Assembly (NCBI GenBank): GCA_013001055.1
Contig: JABDNH010000025.1
Coordinates: 1 to 64,000 of the forward strand
Length of the DNA stretch: 64,000 bases
Reading direction: 5' to 3'
Origin: Sphingomonas sp.
GTDB lineage: Bacteria; Pseudomonadota; Alphaproteobacteria; Sphingomonadales; Sphingomonadaceae
Shown here: positions 44,535-53,682 of the stretch, in pieces
How the letters are laid out: each line of letters opens with the position of its first letter
How positions within the stretch are numbered: position 1 is the stretch's first letter
The notes under the pieces: model-generated
Database searches by the model: none
What the model was told of the DNA's origin: nothing
The model's input: the letters and a program-made list of their open reading frames with translations, nothing else
Translations under genes and position numbers: made by a program

Positions 44535-46272
44535 ACGGCGCCCTTTCGGGCAGTGTCACCGGCTCGAGCCAGTCGGGCACCTCTCGCTCCAAGCTGTTGG
44601 CCAGGCGCCGCTGCTGTGCCGTGCGCCGCGAAAAGCGCGCATCGTCGCAGATGAGCAAGTAATCGGCCCGCTGCTCTATTGCCGCCCGCGCTTCTTCCGG
44701 TTCGGCCTGCCAGGTGCGCATCATCACGCCGATCTCGCGCCAGCCGCGATGATACGGTCCCGACGTCGCATCATGATGGGTTTGCACGATGATCTTCGGT
44801 CCCAGATCGATATGCGCGAACAGCACGCCGGGCTCTGCCACGTTGAGCATCCGCAGCGAGCTTGGCGCATTGCAACTAAGGCTCGTGCGCGGCGTGCTTG
44901 CGCGCGCTTTTTCGACGGCATTCTTGGGCATATACTGTCCGATGACCTGCGGCAGCGCCCCGATACCGATCAGGAACAGTGCCGACACGCCCACCGTGCG
45001 CACGAAGACATTTCCCGACATCCACAACCTGGGCATCGCCAGCCAGATCAGCGCCGCCGCGCCAGGGATCGCGAATAGTTGGGCGGCGGGTGCGACGCGC
45101 AACTGCCAGAACAACAAGGATGCCGAGAAAAGAGCAGGCACGACCAGCAGCAGCGCCTTGCGCATTTTCTCCACGTCACGGCGCGCCGACGCGACCAACA
45201 ATCCGTAGCCGACGAGCCCCGCGAGGATGACCGAGAAGGTGCGCAGTTGCAGGCTCGGGCTGTGCGTAAGGATAGAACGCGCTTCATTAACCCGGTCGAG
45301 CCAGAGCGCGGCAACGTCGGGCGGCACGCCTTCGAGGCGCGACAGGCATGCCGGAAACATCAGCGCATGAAAAGCCGCAAGCAAGCCGCCCGCCAACGCA
45401 GCCAATGCAAGCCGCGTCTGCCAACGCACCGGACTACGCCATGCCAAGAGCAGCGCCAGCGCGCCTGCGATCAGAATATCCGCGAGCCACACCGGTGTGA
45501 ACGCGTCGCAGCGCAGGCTTCGGTTGGCTTCCGAAGCGAAGATCACGAAGCCCAATGCGCCCGCACCACCGAGCGATACCGCATATCCCGCCAGTCGCTC
45601 CCGCTCCTCGCGGCGGGCCACCCAGCCGAGCACCACGCCGCAGCCTAAGAGCGCCAGAAAGACCAGCATTTCTAGCCCGATCACCAGGGACAGCGCGGTG
45701 GCGACCCCTGCGATCACGCCGCCGCGACGGCGGTTGGGATCCATCAGTCCGGCTACCACCCAGCTTACCATGGCGATCTGCCAGCCATGGTGATCAATGC
45801 GCAACGGGAAGAACATGCCGACCGCGATGCTCGAAAACATCAGTCCGAACATGACCAGCGGCCAGGCCGCCGGCGCGATCACGCGCCGCGCCACCAGCGC
45901 CAGTGCAAACAAGGTGAGCAAAAGCGGGATGAAGGGGGCTAGCGCTGCCCCCCAACGCTCCGCCTCGCCGCTGCCCATGAGGGGCGTCAGCAGCAGGATC
46001 AGTCCCGCGATCGGCAGGTCGACCAAACGCGACCAGTGGATATCGTATCCCCCGGGCGGTGCCAGCCGGTACTGGCGCAGGTCGTACCAACCCTGCCCGT
46101 CAATCCAGGCGCGCACCTGCGCCATCCTGAGATTGTCGTCCGTGTCGGAGAGGAAGAAGTGTTCGACCATCCCGATGCGTTGCAGCAGCAACAGCGCCGC
46201 GATGACGAGCCAGGCCAGCACCACGCCCGCGATCCAGCGCTCAGCAATGACCGTTTTTACTTTGTCGAGCAT
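44482..46272 (-). CDS. Polytopic membrane protein, GT-C/STT3-like
   Basis: A 596-residue protein with about 12 predicted helices and a soluble C-terminal domain of about 150 residues. The first external loop carries SDTDDNLRMAQVRAWIDGQG and PPGGYDIHWSRLVDLP, with acidic residues placed as in the DxD-like site of GT-C glycosyltransferases such as STT3/PglB, and RIDHHGWQI recalls their second acidic/histidine loop. This is the basis for calling it a lipid-linked-sugar transferase; I am only moderately sure. I start at the ATG at 46272 behind GGGGG, 18 bases inside the longest frame. It overlaps marC convergently by 53 bases. Confidence 0.75.
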   Translation of the reverse strand: MLDKVKTVIAERWIAGVVLAWLVIAALLLLQRIGMVEHFFLSDTDDNLRMAQVRAWIDGQGWYDLRQYRLAPPGGYDIHWSRLVDLPIAGLILLLTPLMGSGEAERWGAALAPFIPLLLTLFALALVARRVIAPAAWPLVMFGLMFSSIAVGMFFPLRIDHHGWQIAMVSWVVAGLMDPNRRRGGVIAGVATALSLVIGLEMLVFLALLGCGVVLGWVARREERERLAGYAVSLGGAGALGFVIFASEANRSLRCDAFTPVWLADILIAGALALLLAWRSPVRWQTRLALAALAGGLLAAFHALMFPACLSRLEGVPPDVAALWLDRVNEARSILTHSPSLQLRTFSVILAGLVGYGLLVASARRDVEKMRKALLLVVPALFSASLLFWQLRVAPAAQLFAIPGAAALIWLAMPRLWMSGNVFVRTVGVSALFLIGIGALPQVIGQYMPKNAVEKARASTPRTSLSCNAPSSLRMLNVAEPGVLFAHIDLGPKIIVQTHHDATSGPYHRGWREIGVMMRTWQAEPEEARAAIEQRADYLLICDDARFSRRTAQQRRLANSLEREVPDWLEPVTLPERAPFRLYRVRARENSSPARR

Positions 46273-46349
46273 CGTACCCCCGCCGCGCACGCTAGCCGCG
46301 CCGGGGCCAAGCGAACAAGCACAGACTTGTCGCCGGCGCGCAGTCGTGC

Positions 46350-46766
46350 ATGAGTGACCGCATGCTGGACAGGATCAGGCAGTCTCCGGTCACCGGTCAG
46401 ATCGTGCGCTACGGCGTGGCCGGTGGGCTGATTACTCTCGCCTTCGCTGCCACATATTGGGCGGTTGCGACGTTTGGCGGCGTCGATCCCAATCTTGCGC
46501 TGGCAATCGTGTTCGTGGTGTTCACGGGTATCAGCTATCTCGTGCATGGTCGCTACAGTTTCGCAGGGCATGGCGGGCGCGATCGTCCCCATGTCCGAGG
46601 CGCCCGATTTGCCGTCGTCAACGTGGCGGGCTTCCTCCTGAACCAGTTTTGGGTGTGGTGGCTGGTCAAGGAATTGGATGGCCCGGTCTGGTGGTCCACC
46701 GTACCGATCGTGATGGTCACACCCTGGCTGACGTTCGCCGCTCACCGCCTGTGGGTCTATCGCTAG
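46350..46766 (+). CDS. GtrA family membrane protein
   Basis: A 138-residue protein with four helices and the GtrA pattern IVRYGVAGGLITLAFAATYW, FTGISYLVHGRYSFAGHG and FAVVNVAGFLLNQFWVW. GtrA proteins are thought to flip undecaprenyl-linked sugars for glycosyl modification of surface polymers. It is divergent from the GT-C-like gene (77 bases apart), which would suit a shared role in sugar transfer (inference). The stop shares CTAG with the convergent methyltransferase gene. Confidence 0.9.
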   Translation: MSDRMLDRIRQSPVTGQIVRYGVAGGLITLAFAATYWAVATFGGVDPNLALAIVFVVFTGISYLVHGRYSFAGHGGRDRPHVRGARFAVVNVAGFLLNQFWVWWLVKELDGPVWWSTVPIVMVTPWLTFAAHRLWVYR

Positions 46767-47989
46767 CGGTCATGCATGGCGCGGTAGCGCGCTTCGGTTT
46801 CCAGCATATAGTCGCGCGTAATCGGCACGGCGCGGCGATCCTTGAGATACTGCACCTGGTAATTGCAGCAACCGCCATCCTCGAACATCACGACGCCGCC
46901 GGCGAGGTAATATGTCCACATCCGATAGAAGCGCTCGTCATAAAGCGCGACGATCGCGTCCTTCTCCTGTTCGACTCGCTCCAGCCAGTGCCGAAGCGTG
47001 TAGGCATAATGAAGGCGCAAACACTCGACATCGCTTGGGATCAACCGCGCTTTTTCGCTCGCTGCGCACATCTGCGAAAGTGACGGGATATGATAGCCGG
47101 GAAAGATGTACTTGTCGGTGAAGGGATCGGGTGCCGCGGCCTGGGCAAAGCGGCCGATCGTGTGCAGCAGCATCACGCCATCGCCCTTCATCAGGCGGTG
47201 GCACGCGCGGTAGAATTCGTCGTAATGCGCTTCGCCGACATGTTCGAACATGCCCACCGAGACGATGCGGTCGAATTGGCCTTCCAATAGGCGATAATCG
47301 ACCAGCCGATATTCGACCGCGTCGCCGATTCCCAGTTCATCAGCCTTGGCGCGGGCATATTTGAGTTGCTCCTCGGACAGGGTAATCCCGGTTACTTTGC
47401 AGCCTGCGACCTTGTGAAGGTAGCGCGCCATCCCGCCCCAGCCGCAGCCAATGTCGAGCACGTGGTCGGTTTCGCGCAGGTGCAACTTGGCCGCGATATG
47501 CGCGAGCTTGTCGAGCTGCGCTTCCTCCAGCCCCATGCCCGGATCGCGGAAATAGGCGCAGCTATACTGGCGCTGCGGATCGAGGAAGAGATCGTAAAGT
47601 TCGTCCGAGAGATCGTAATGGTGCGCTACGTTGCGCTTCGACTTGTCGGGCGCGTTGCGACGTAGAAAACGCGTCAGGCCAACCCAGAACTCCTTGCCAA
47701 TCCCGGCGCGCGCCAGCCCGCCCTCTTCCCAGCGATTATTTTTCTGGAGCAATTGGAGCAGGTCGAGGATCGAGCCATCGACGATTTCGACGCGCCCTTC
47801 CATGAAGGCTTCGCCCATGGCCAGCCGCGGGTTTCGCGCAATATCGAAAGGCACCTTCCGGTCGCAAAAGCGCACGGTGACTTCGGGGCCATCGCCAGGA
47901 CCGAATTCCTCGCGCGCGCCATCGGCCATGACGAGATTCAGTCGCCCCTTATGGATCAGGCCCCCGGCCAGTTTCCCGATCAACGACAT
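46763..47989 (-). CDS. Cyclopropane-fatty-acyl-phospholipid synthase family methyltransferase
   Basis: A 408-residue SAM-dependent enzyme of the Cfa family, which adds a methylene bridge to unsaturated acyl chains of membrane lipids. Conserved parts: NVAHHYDLSDELYDLFLD, YSCAYFRDPGMGLEEAQ, the SAM site VLDIGCGWGGMARYL, SVGMFEHVGEAHYDEF and YIFPGYHIPSLS. The start at 47989 follows AAAGGA by 5 bases and gives the usual N-terminus; a longer frame to 48118 overlaps the divergent gene. Confidence 0.93.
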   Translation of the reverse strand: MSLIGKLAGGLIHKGRLNLVMADGAREEFGPGDGPEVTVRFCDRKVPFDIARNPRLAMGEAFMEGRVEIVDGSILDLLQLLQKNNRWEEGGLARAGIGKEFWVGLTRFLRRNAPDKSKRNVAHHYDLSDELYDLFLDPQRQYSCAYFRDPGMGLEEAQLDKLAHIAAKLHLRETDHVLDIGCGWGGMARYLHKVAGCKVTGITLSEEQLKYARAKADELGIGDAVEYRLVDYRLLEGQFDRIVSVGMFEHVGEAHYDEFYRACHRLMKGDGVMLLHTIGRFAQAAAPDPFTDKYIFPGYHIPSLSQMCAASEKARLIPSDVECLRLHYAYTLRHWLERVEQEKDAIVALYDERFYRMWTYYLAGGVVMFEDGGCCNYQVQYLKDRRAVPITRDYMLETEARYRAMHDR

Positions 47990-48050
47990 GGAAATCCTTT
48001 CGCGCCTGATGTGATCCAAACTTCTGGCAAGCGCGCGCGTGACGTGCAAG

Positions 48051-49256
48051 ATGCCACGCATGATCGGGGGACGCGCAAAGACCGGGTTGGCGTGGGCAGT
48101 CGTGCCCTTCCTGCTCATTGGGTTCGGTATTGTCGGCTACCTGTTCTGGGTCGATTGGCAAAACGCCGCCAGCCGCGATGGTCTTCTCATCAACAACAGC
48201 ACCTTGTGGGGCCGCGACTTCGTCAATGTCTGGTCCGGCGGGCGGATGCTGCTCGCTGGCGACCTGGGTGCGCTGTACGATATCGAGGCCTACCAGGCGT
48301 GGCAGGCGGCCAATCTCGATGCCGGGATCGATCACCATAATTACAGCTATCCGCCGACCAGCCTGCTCTACGCCTGGACATTCGCATCGCTACCCTATGT
48401 CACGGCGCTCTTCACATGGCTCGGCCTGTCGGCGATCGCCTTCGTCGCCGCGGCGCGGCCGTGGCTCAAGGATGCAGCGATCGCCGCGCCCTGGGCGTTG
48501 CTGCTGCCCACCACGGCATTATGCCTGTGGGCCGGCCATTACGGCCTCTTCTTCGGCGCGTTGTGGCTGTGGGCGTGGCGCGAAGTCGACAACGACCCAC
48601 GCACCGCGGGGATTGCCACCGCGCTCATGATCATCAAGCCGCATCTGGCCATCCTGATGCCGCTGTTGTTTGCGCTCAAAGGGGCGTGGCGTGCCTTTGC
48701 ATGGGCGGCGCTGGCACTCGGGGCATTGGTAGGCCTGTCAATCGCAATCTTCGGTGCTGGCCTGTGGGAAACCTATCTCACCTCGACCAGCGGCACGCAG
48801 CTTGGCCTGGTCGACAATACCAACGCTTTCTTCGCGCGGATGATGACGGGAACGGTGACCAACATGCTTGCCGCCGGCGCGACGCCCGCAGTGGCATGGG
48901 GCGCACAGATCGCGGTGGCGCTGGTCGCGCTGGTGCTCGTCGCGCGCCTCCCGCGCGATGCCGCAAGCCTTTGTTTCGGGGGTGCCATCGCCACGTTCCT
49001 GATCCTGCCCTACGGCTTCAATTACGACCTGACCGTGGTCGGTCTGGCTGCCTTGCTGCTCGCGCACCATGCATGGCGCAGCGGGGAGCGCCCGCGTTTC
49101 CTCATCGCCGGCCTCGCATTGGCGCTCCCGCCGGCAATGATCTTCCTCGGCCGCGAGGCAATCTACCCCGCTCCGCTGATCCTGCTGGCGTTGTTGTTCC
49201 TGGCGGGTACGCGGCGCCCAGCCGCCTTCGCGCCGACAAAGCTTCAATCGGCCTGA
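48051..49256 (+). CDS. DUF2029 / GT87-like polytopic membrane protein
   Basis: A 401-residue protein with about ten hydrophobic helices. The first external loop has [20 protein letters not shown], where the aspartate after the first helix matches the GT-C family 87 (DUF2029) mannosyltransferases, and [15 protein letters not shown] follows. Probably a polyprenyl-phosphate-sugar-dependent transferase; donor and acceptor unknown. The start is uncertain (GTG 48039, ATG 48051 or ATG 48060). It ends inside the convergent rlmN gene by 13 bases. Confidence 0.82.
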   Translation: MPRMIGGRAKTGLAWAVVPFLLIGFGIVGYLFWVDWQNAASRDGLLINNSTLWGRDFVNVWSGGRMLLAGDLGALYDIEAYQAWQAANLDAGIDHHNYSYPPTSLLYAWTFASLPYVTALFTWLGLSAIAFVAAARPWLKDAAIAAPWALLLPTTALCLWAGHYGLFFGALWLWAWREVDNDPRTAGIATALMIIKPHLAILMPLLFALKGAWRAFAWAALALGALVGLSIAIFGAGLWETYLTSTSGTQLGLVDNTNAFFARMMTGTVTNMLAAGATPAVAWGAQIAVALVALVLVARLPRDAASLCFGGAIATFLILPYGFNYDLTVVGLAALLLAHHAWRSGERPRFLIAGLALALPPAMIFLGREAIYPAPLILLALLFLAGTRRPAAFAPTKLQSA

Positions 49257-50440
49257 GCTGCGGCTTCGCGATCGCGCTCGGCGCGCGATTTCTTTTCGGC
49301 TGCCGTCTTGAGCTGACCGCAGGCAGCATCGATGTCGCGCCCGCGCGGGGTGCGCACCGGTGCCGAAATGCCGCCTTCGAAGACGATGTTGCTGAATGAC
49401 TTGATGCGCTCGGGATCGGAGCACTCATATCCCGCCCCCGGCCACGGGTTGAAAGGAATGAGGTTCACCTTCGCGGGTAGCTTGTAGTGACGGATCAGTC
49501 GCACCAGCTCGCGCGCGTCTTCGTCGCTGTCATTCTTGTCCTTGAGCATCACATATTCGAACGTGATGCGCCGCGCATTATTGGCGCCGGGATAGGCCGC
49601 GCACGCTTCGAGCAGCTCCTCGATGCCGTATTTGCGGTTGAGTGGCACGATTTCGTCGCGGACATCCTTTCGCACCGCATGCAGCGATACGGCCAGGTTC
49701 ACGCCTATCTCATCGCCGCATTTCTCGATCATCGGCACCACGCCCGAGGTCGAAAGCGTAATGCGCCGCTTAGACAGGCCCAGCCCCTCGCCGTCCATCA
49801 CGATGTGCAGCGCTTGGGAGACATTGTCGAAATTGTAGAGCGGCTCACCCATGCCCATCATGACGATGTTGGTGAGCATCCGGCCTTCGGGGCGGCTAGG
49901 CCATTCACCCAGCGCATCGCGCGCGAGCATGACCTGCCCGACAATCTCGTTGGGTTCCAGGTTGCGCACAAGACGCATCGTCCCGGTGTGGCAGAAGCTG
50001 CAATTGAGCGTGCACCCGACCTGGCTTGACACGCACAATGTCCCGCGATCGGCGTCGGGGATGAAGACCATCTCGAAATCATGGCCATCATGCGTGCGCA
50101 GTAGCCATTTACGCGTGCCGTCCTCGCTGACCTGCGCCTCGACCACATCGGGGCGCTCGATCGTGAAATGCTCTTCGAGCCAGGGCCGCTGCGCCTTGGC
50201 GATATCGGTCATTTCCTCGAACGTTGTCGCGCCGCGATTATAAATCCAATGCCAGATCTGCTTCGACCGGAGCTTCGCCTGTTTTTCGGGCATTCCTGCG
50301 GCCCGCAACGCCTCGTGAACTTGCGTCTTGGGAAGGCCGACCAGGTTTACCTTGCCATCGGCACGCGCCGGCGCACCGCGCTTGGTCGGCACGGGGTCGA
50401 TCTTGCCGGGAATCGGCATCAAGGGCGTATCGGCACTCAT
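49244..50440 (-). CDS. rlmN: Dual-specificity 23S rRNA / tRNA A2-methyltransferase RlmN
   Basis: A 398-residue radical-SAM enzyme that methylates A2503 of 23S rRNA and A37 of some tRNAs. The cluster motif is [13 protein letters not shown], with [12 protein letters not shown] and [11 protein letters not shown] in the radical-SAM barrel, and the C-terminal methyl-carrying cysteine in DAACGQL. The start at 50440 gives [12 protein letters not shown]; the open frame continues to 50836 but overlaps the gene upstream. It may be the last gene of the minus-strand tad run or a separate unit; the gap to the gene before is 29 bases. Confidence 0.95.
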   Translation of the reverse strand: MSADTPLMPIPGKIDPVPTKRGAPARADGKVNLVGLPKTQVHEALRAAGMPEKQAKLRSKQIWHWIYNRGATTFEEMTDIAKAQRPWLEEHFTIERPDVVEAQVSEDGTRKWLLRTHDGHDFEMVFIPDADRGTLCVSSQVGCTLNCSFCHTGTMRLVRNLEPNEIVGQVMLARDALGEWPSRPEGRMLTNIVMMGMGEPLYNFDNVSQALHIVMDGEGLGLSKRRITLSTSGVVPMIEKCGDEIGVNLAVSLHAVRKDVRDEIVPLNRKYGIEELLEACAAYPGANNARRITFEYVMLKDKNDSDEDARELVRLIRHYKLPAKVNLIPFNPWPGAGYECSDPERIKSFSNIVFEGGISAPVRTPRGRDIDAACGQLKTAAEKKSRAERDREAAAQAD

Positions 50441-50469
50441 GGATGCGCGCGAGATAGGGGCTATGCCCT

Positions 50470-50916
50470 TTAATTGCCAGCCTTTTTGGCGGCGCAGGCG
50501 GCTGCTGCATCGATCGCCGTCTGAATGCCGTCTAAAGGATAATAGTCCACGAAGCGCCGCCCCGCGCGATCGGTGGCGACAACGTTGAGGCGGCTCGCAA
50601 CGCGAAGCGCCGCGATCATGCTGGCCTCGCCCCCGCCCGACCATGCGTTTCGACCAACTGTGGACAGCGCAAAGGGACGCCCGTCGATATGGAGCATTGC
50701 GGTCGAGCCATCGCGGCCGATGCGGCGCAGGTTGGCGTGTAATTCGATCCCGCCATCCTCGCGAAAGCTGAAGGTCAGCCGCGGCTGCTCGGCGGGATCC
50801 TCGCGCGTCCGCCATGCGCGCACGCGTGCCTCGCAATGCGCATCGAATTCGAACGCCGCCCAGCGCCGCTCCGCTGCGATCGGCGTCAGTTGGAGCGCGA
50901 GCGCCGCAAGAATCAT
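50470..50916 (-). CDS. Small secreted protein coupled to cpaA
   Basis: A 148-residue protein with a short hydrophobic N-terminus ([17 protein letters not shown]) and a mature part rich in beta-type sequence ([19 protein letters not shown]), with cysteines near each end. The ATG at 50916 overlaps the prepilin-peptidase stop by 4 bases, so translation is coupled to the tad cluster. I do not recognise a family; a periplasmic pilus accessory is possible by position only. Confidence 0.72.
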   Translation of the reverse strand: MILAALALQLTPIAAERRWAAFEFDAHCEARVRAWRTREDPAEQPRLTFSFREDGGIELHANLRRIGRDGSTAMLHIDGRPFALSTVGRNAWSGGGEASMIAALRVASRLNVVATDRAGRRFVDYYPLDGIQTAIDAAAACAAKKAGN

Positions 50917-51398
50917 GCCGGCAGCGTCTGCCACCACGCGGTCAGCGCACCGCCTACGGCTATGGCGATCCCGTACGGCATCCCGCCGCCCTTACGCAGC
51001 GCGCCGATGCCCCCGACCTTACCGAACACGATCCGCAGCCCCATCAGCGTCATGGTAAGGATCCCGCCTGCAATCGCGGTAATGATCAGCACTTGCGCGC
51101 CGCCTGCGGCATCGAACCAGAAAAGACTGGCAGCGAGCAGTTTGACATCGCCCCCGCCCATCCAGCCAGCCGAAAATAGAAAGGTGCCGACGACCAGCAT
51201 CGCCACCAGCATCGCCGCATTCTGCCACAGCGACCATTGGGGGCCCGCCATGACCGCGATCACGATCCCGGCAAGCAATACGCCGCCGACAATGACATTG
51301 CTGATCTTGAGCTGCCACGCATCCTGGATAGCAGCCACGACCAGCAGGCCGATAAAAACGAAGAAGCCCCATTCGGGCCCCACCTCGATCAAATTCAC
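50913..51398 (-). CDS. cpaA: Prepilin peptidase CpaA/TadV (A24 family)
   Basis: A 161-residue aspartic protease of the inner membrane that cleaves Flp prepilin and the TadE/TadF-type pseudopilins. The two catalytic aspartates are in [12 protein letters not shown] and [12 protein letters not shown]. About five helices are predicted; the short form without methylase domain is typical for tad systems. It overlaps the TPR gene by one base and the small secreted gene by 4. Confidence 0.92.
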   Translation of the reverse strand: MNLIEVGPEWGFFVFIGLLVVAAIQDAWQLKISNVIVGGVLLAGIVIAVMAGPQWSLWQNAAMLVAMLVVGTFLFSAGWMGGGDVKLLAASLFWFDAAGGAQVLIITAIAGGILTMTLMGLRIVFGKVGGIGALRKGGGMPYGIAIAVGGALTAWWQTLPA

Positions 51399-52234
51399 TA
51401 GTTGCTCTCCAGCCGCTCCAGGTTCCGGGCAGCACGATCATACCATTGGTCGGAGATTTCAAGCGCTCTTGAAAAAGCAGCCCGCGCTCGCTCCTTGTCG
51501 CCGCGCGCCAATGCAGCGACGCCCGCGTCGTTCAGGCGCGCTGCGAAGTCACTGTCGCTCTCGCCTTCGCGCCGCTGCGGCAACCGCGCATCGAGCGCGC
51601 TGCGCGCCAGCTCGAGATTGCGCGCGGCGAGCGCAAATCGCGGCGACACTTCAAGCGCCCGCTCCAGCGGTGCCGTGGCATCACTCCATCGGCCCTGCAG
51701 GATAAGCGACCAGCCATGGTTGGACAGCAGCCGCGGATCATCGGGCGCTTCGGCCAACGCCAGCGCATAATAGCGATTGGCGGCAGCAAAATCGCGCTTG
51801 CGATCGCTTAACACCGCTAGCGCGCCGAGGATCGGCATGCGTCCCGGAGCGATCGCCACGGCGCGCGTCAGCATGGCTTCGGCTTCGCCGATCTTCCCCA
51901 GCCGCAGCGCGCTGATCCCGCCGCGTTCTAGTAGTGCCGGGTCATTCGGAAAGGTCAGCAATAGAGCGCGATAGACCTGCAGCGCTGCCGCATCCTGCCC
52001 GCGCATATAGGCTATATCGGCACGCATCCGATCGAGCGCGCTGCCATTTGCCCCCGCCGCGACTGCCAGCCCGACCATTGTCGATGCCTGTTCGAGCCGC
52101 CCCTGGCGCAGGGCGTGCCCCGCCTCCGCCAACAGGCGGTCGGCTTCGTCCTGCTCTGCGGATGCGACGGATGGCACCGCACCAGCCTGCACCACGCCCG
52201 GCGCCGCCATGAAAGCCAGCACCGCGAGGATCAT
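51398..52234 (-). CDS. Tetratricopeptide repeat protein of the tad cluster (TadD-like)
   Basis: A 278-residue secreted helical protein with a signal peptide (MILAVLAFMAAPGVVQAGA). Consecutive TPR units are seen, for example ADRLLAEAGHALRQGRLEQA, AALLVYRALLLTFPND-like segments and IGEAEAMLTRAVAIAPGRMP, then a final pair. The place beside tadC and cpaA is that of TadD, the pilotin-like TPR protein. Overlaps cpaA by one base and directly abuts the gene upstream. Confidence 0.85.
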   Translation of the reverse strand: MILAVLAFMAAPGVVQAGAVPSVASAEQDEADRLLAEAGHALRQGRLEQASTMVGLAVAAGANGSALDRMRADIAYMRGQDAAALQVYRALLLTFPNDPALLERGGISALRLGKIGEAEAMLTRAVAIAPGRMPILGALAVLSDRKRDFAAANRYYALALAEAPDDPRLLSNHGWSLILQGRWSDATAPLERALEVSPRFALAARNLELARSALDARLPQRREGESDSDFAARLNDAGVAALARGDKERARAAFSRALEISDQWYDRAARNLERLESN

Positions 52235-53656
52235 TTATCCCTCGGCAAATAGCTGGGCCGCATCGCGGCCAAGGTGCAGCGTCATTTGCTCGACCGGACC
52301 GACCTGGAACACCACGGGGAACCCGAAGCGCCTAGCGAGCTTTTCCGCCTCGGCACGCTGGCCGCGCGGATAAAGCAGGATCGTGCGCGCACGCCCGGTC
52401 GGCGACGTGTCGATCTTTAGCTCGGCATATCCCTGCCCGGCGAGTAGCCCGCGCGCATTTTCGGCGACGCCCTGGCGGCGCGAAGCGTTGATCAGCAGCA
52501 CCGGCGCGGGTTCGACATGCGTGCGGGCAACGCGCTGGTCAGCGACCACCGCGTTTTCGCGCGCAGCGTCTGGCGCTGTGCTCAGAAGCGTCACCGCACT
52601 CGCGGCACTGCGCGTCGGCCGCGGAGCATCCGGCGCGACTTTATCGAGGCGCGTGATCAGCATGACTTCGCCGGTGGAAACGCGTTCGAGGCGCGGACCG
52701 GTGGCGATCTTTACGGCGCTGAAGCTACCGACCTCGGCGCGGCCGATACGCTGCGGCTCAAGCGGCGCACTGATCGTCGGCGCGGCCGCGATCTTCATTT
52801 CGGGCAGCAAAGTGTCGTCGACCAGGCTGGCAACCGCAATGTCGACCTTCTGCGCACTGATGTCCTTGCGCTCGATCGGCGCACGTATGACCCCGACGGC
52901 TCCGGCGTCGACTGCCGCGAGCTCGGTCACCGGCGCGGCCTGCAGCTGCGGCGCTTCGACGGCGGCGACATTGGCTTCGGGCAGGATCACGCCGACATCG
53001 TTTCTCGCCACCGCTTCGGCCACTGCCAGCGCTTGGCCGCGGTCGGTCTGCAATGCCTCTACGGCGGTAATATCGGGGACAGCGATGTCCGGACCCGCGA
53101 ACTCGTCCGAATAGGCAATTGCGGGTGCCGACAAGGCTACCGAAATCTTACCCGTCGCGGCGGGCGTGGGCATCGCAGGGATGGCCTCGGCAGCAACCGC
53201 TTCAGCCAATTCGCCATCGGCGGCGACCTGCGCATCGAGCGCGTCGCGGCGTGCCAAGGCCTCGGCCTTTACTCGCGCTGCTTCGATCGGACGTCCCTGG
53301 CGTGCAAGCGACGCCGCTAGCGCTTCATAAAGCTCGGGACGATGCGGAGCGTAGGCCAATGCCTTTTCGTAGTAGCGCTGCGAAAGATCATAGCGGCCCA
53401 TGCTTTCGTAGGCGTTTGCCAACGCGGCATGCGCGCTGGCGTCATGGGGGGCGCGGCGCAAGGCGCGGCGATAGGATTCGATCGCGAGGCCGACATTGCC
53501 AAGCCGCATCATGGCATGGCCTTCGGCCAAGCGCGCCTCCGTGGCCAATTCACCTTCGGTAATCGGCCGCTTCGCTTCGCGAATCTCGAGCGTGGGCGAA
53601 GCACAAGCCGCCAGTGCAGCCCCCAGCCCCGTCGCGGTCAGAAGAATTTTCTTCAT
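52235..53656 (-). CDS. TPR lipoprotein with C-terminal LytR_C-like domain
   Basis: A 473-residue predicted lipoprotein (MKKILLTATGLGAALAAC). TPR units (about residues 40-150; GNVGLAIESYRRALRRAPHD, YDLSQRYYEKALAYAPHRP) are followed by a long low-complexity region rich in Ala/Val/Pro and, at the end (about 385-460), a LytR_C-type domain: PVLLINASRRQGVAENAR, RARTILLYPRGQRAEAEKLA. The ATG at 53656 is at the signal peptide. Lies between the TadD-like and tadC genes; likely a scaffold linking the pilus machine and the cell wall (inference). Confidence 0.85.
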   Translation of the reverse strand: MKKILLTATGLGAALAACASPTLEIREAKRPITEGELATEARLAEGHAMMRLGNVGLAIESYRRALRRAPHDASAHAALANAYESMGRYDLSQRYYEKALAYAPHRPELYEALAASLARQGRPIEAARVKAEALARRDALDAQVAADGELAEAVAAEAIPAMPTPAATGKISVALSAPAIAYSDEFAGPDIAVPDITAVEALQTDRGQALAVAEAVARNDVGVILPEANVAAVEAPQLQAAPVTELAAVDAGAVGVIRAPIERKDISAQKVDIAVASLVDDTLLPEMKIAAAPTISAPLEPQRIGRAEVGSFSAVKIATGPRLERVSTGEVMLITRLDKVAPDAPRPTRSAASAVTLLSTAPDAARENAVVADQRVARTHVEPAPVLLINASRRQGVAENARGLLAGQGYAELKIDTSPTGRARTILLYPRGQRAEAEKLARRFGFPVVFQVGPVEQMTLHLGRDAAQLFAEG

Positions 53657-53682
53657 GTGCTTCCCCCTTCTTTTTCCCGGCC

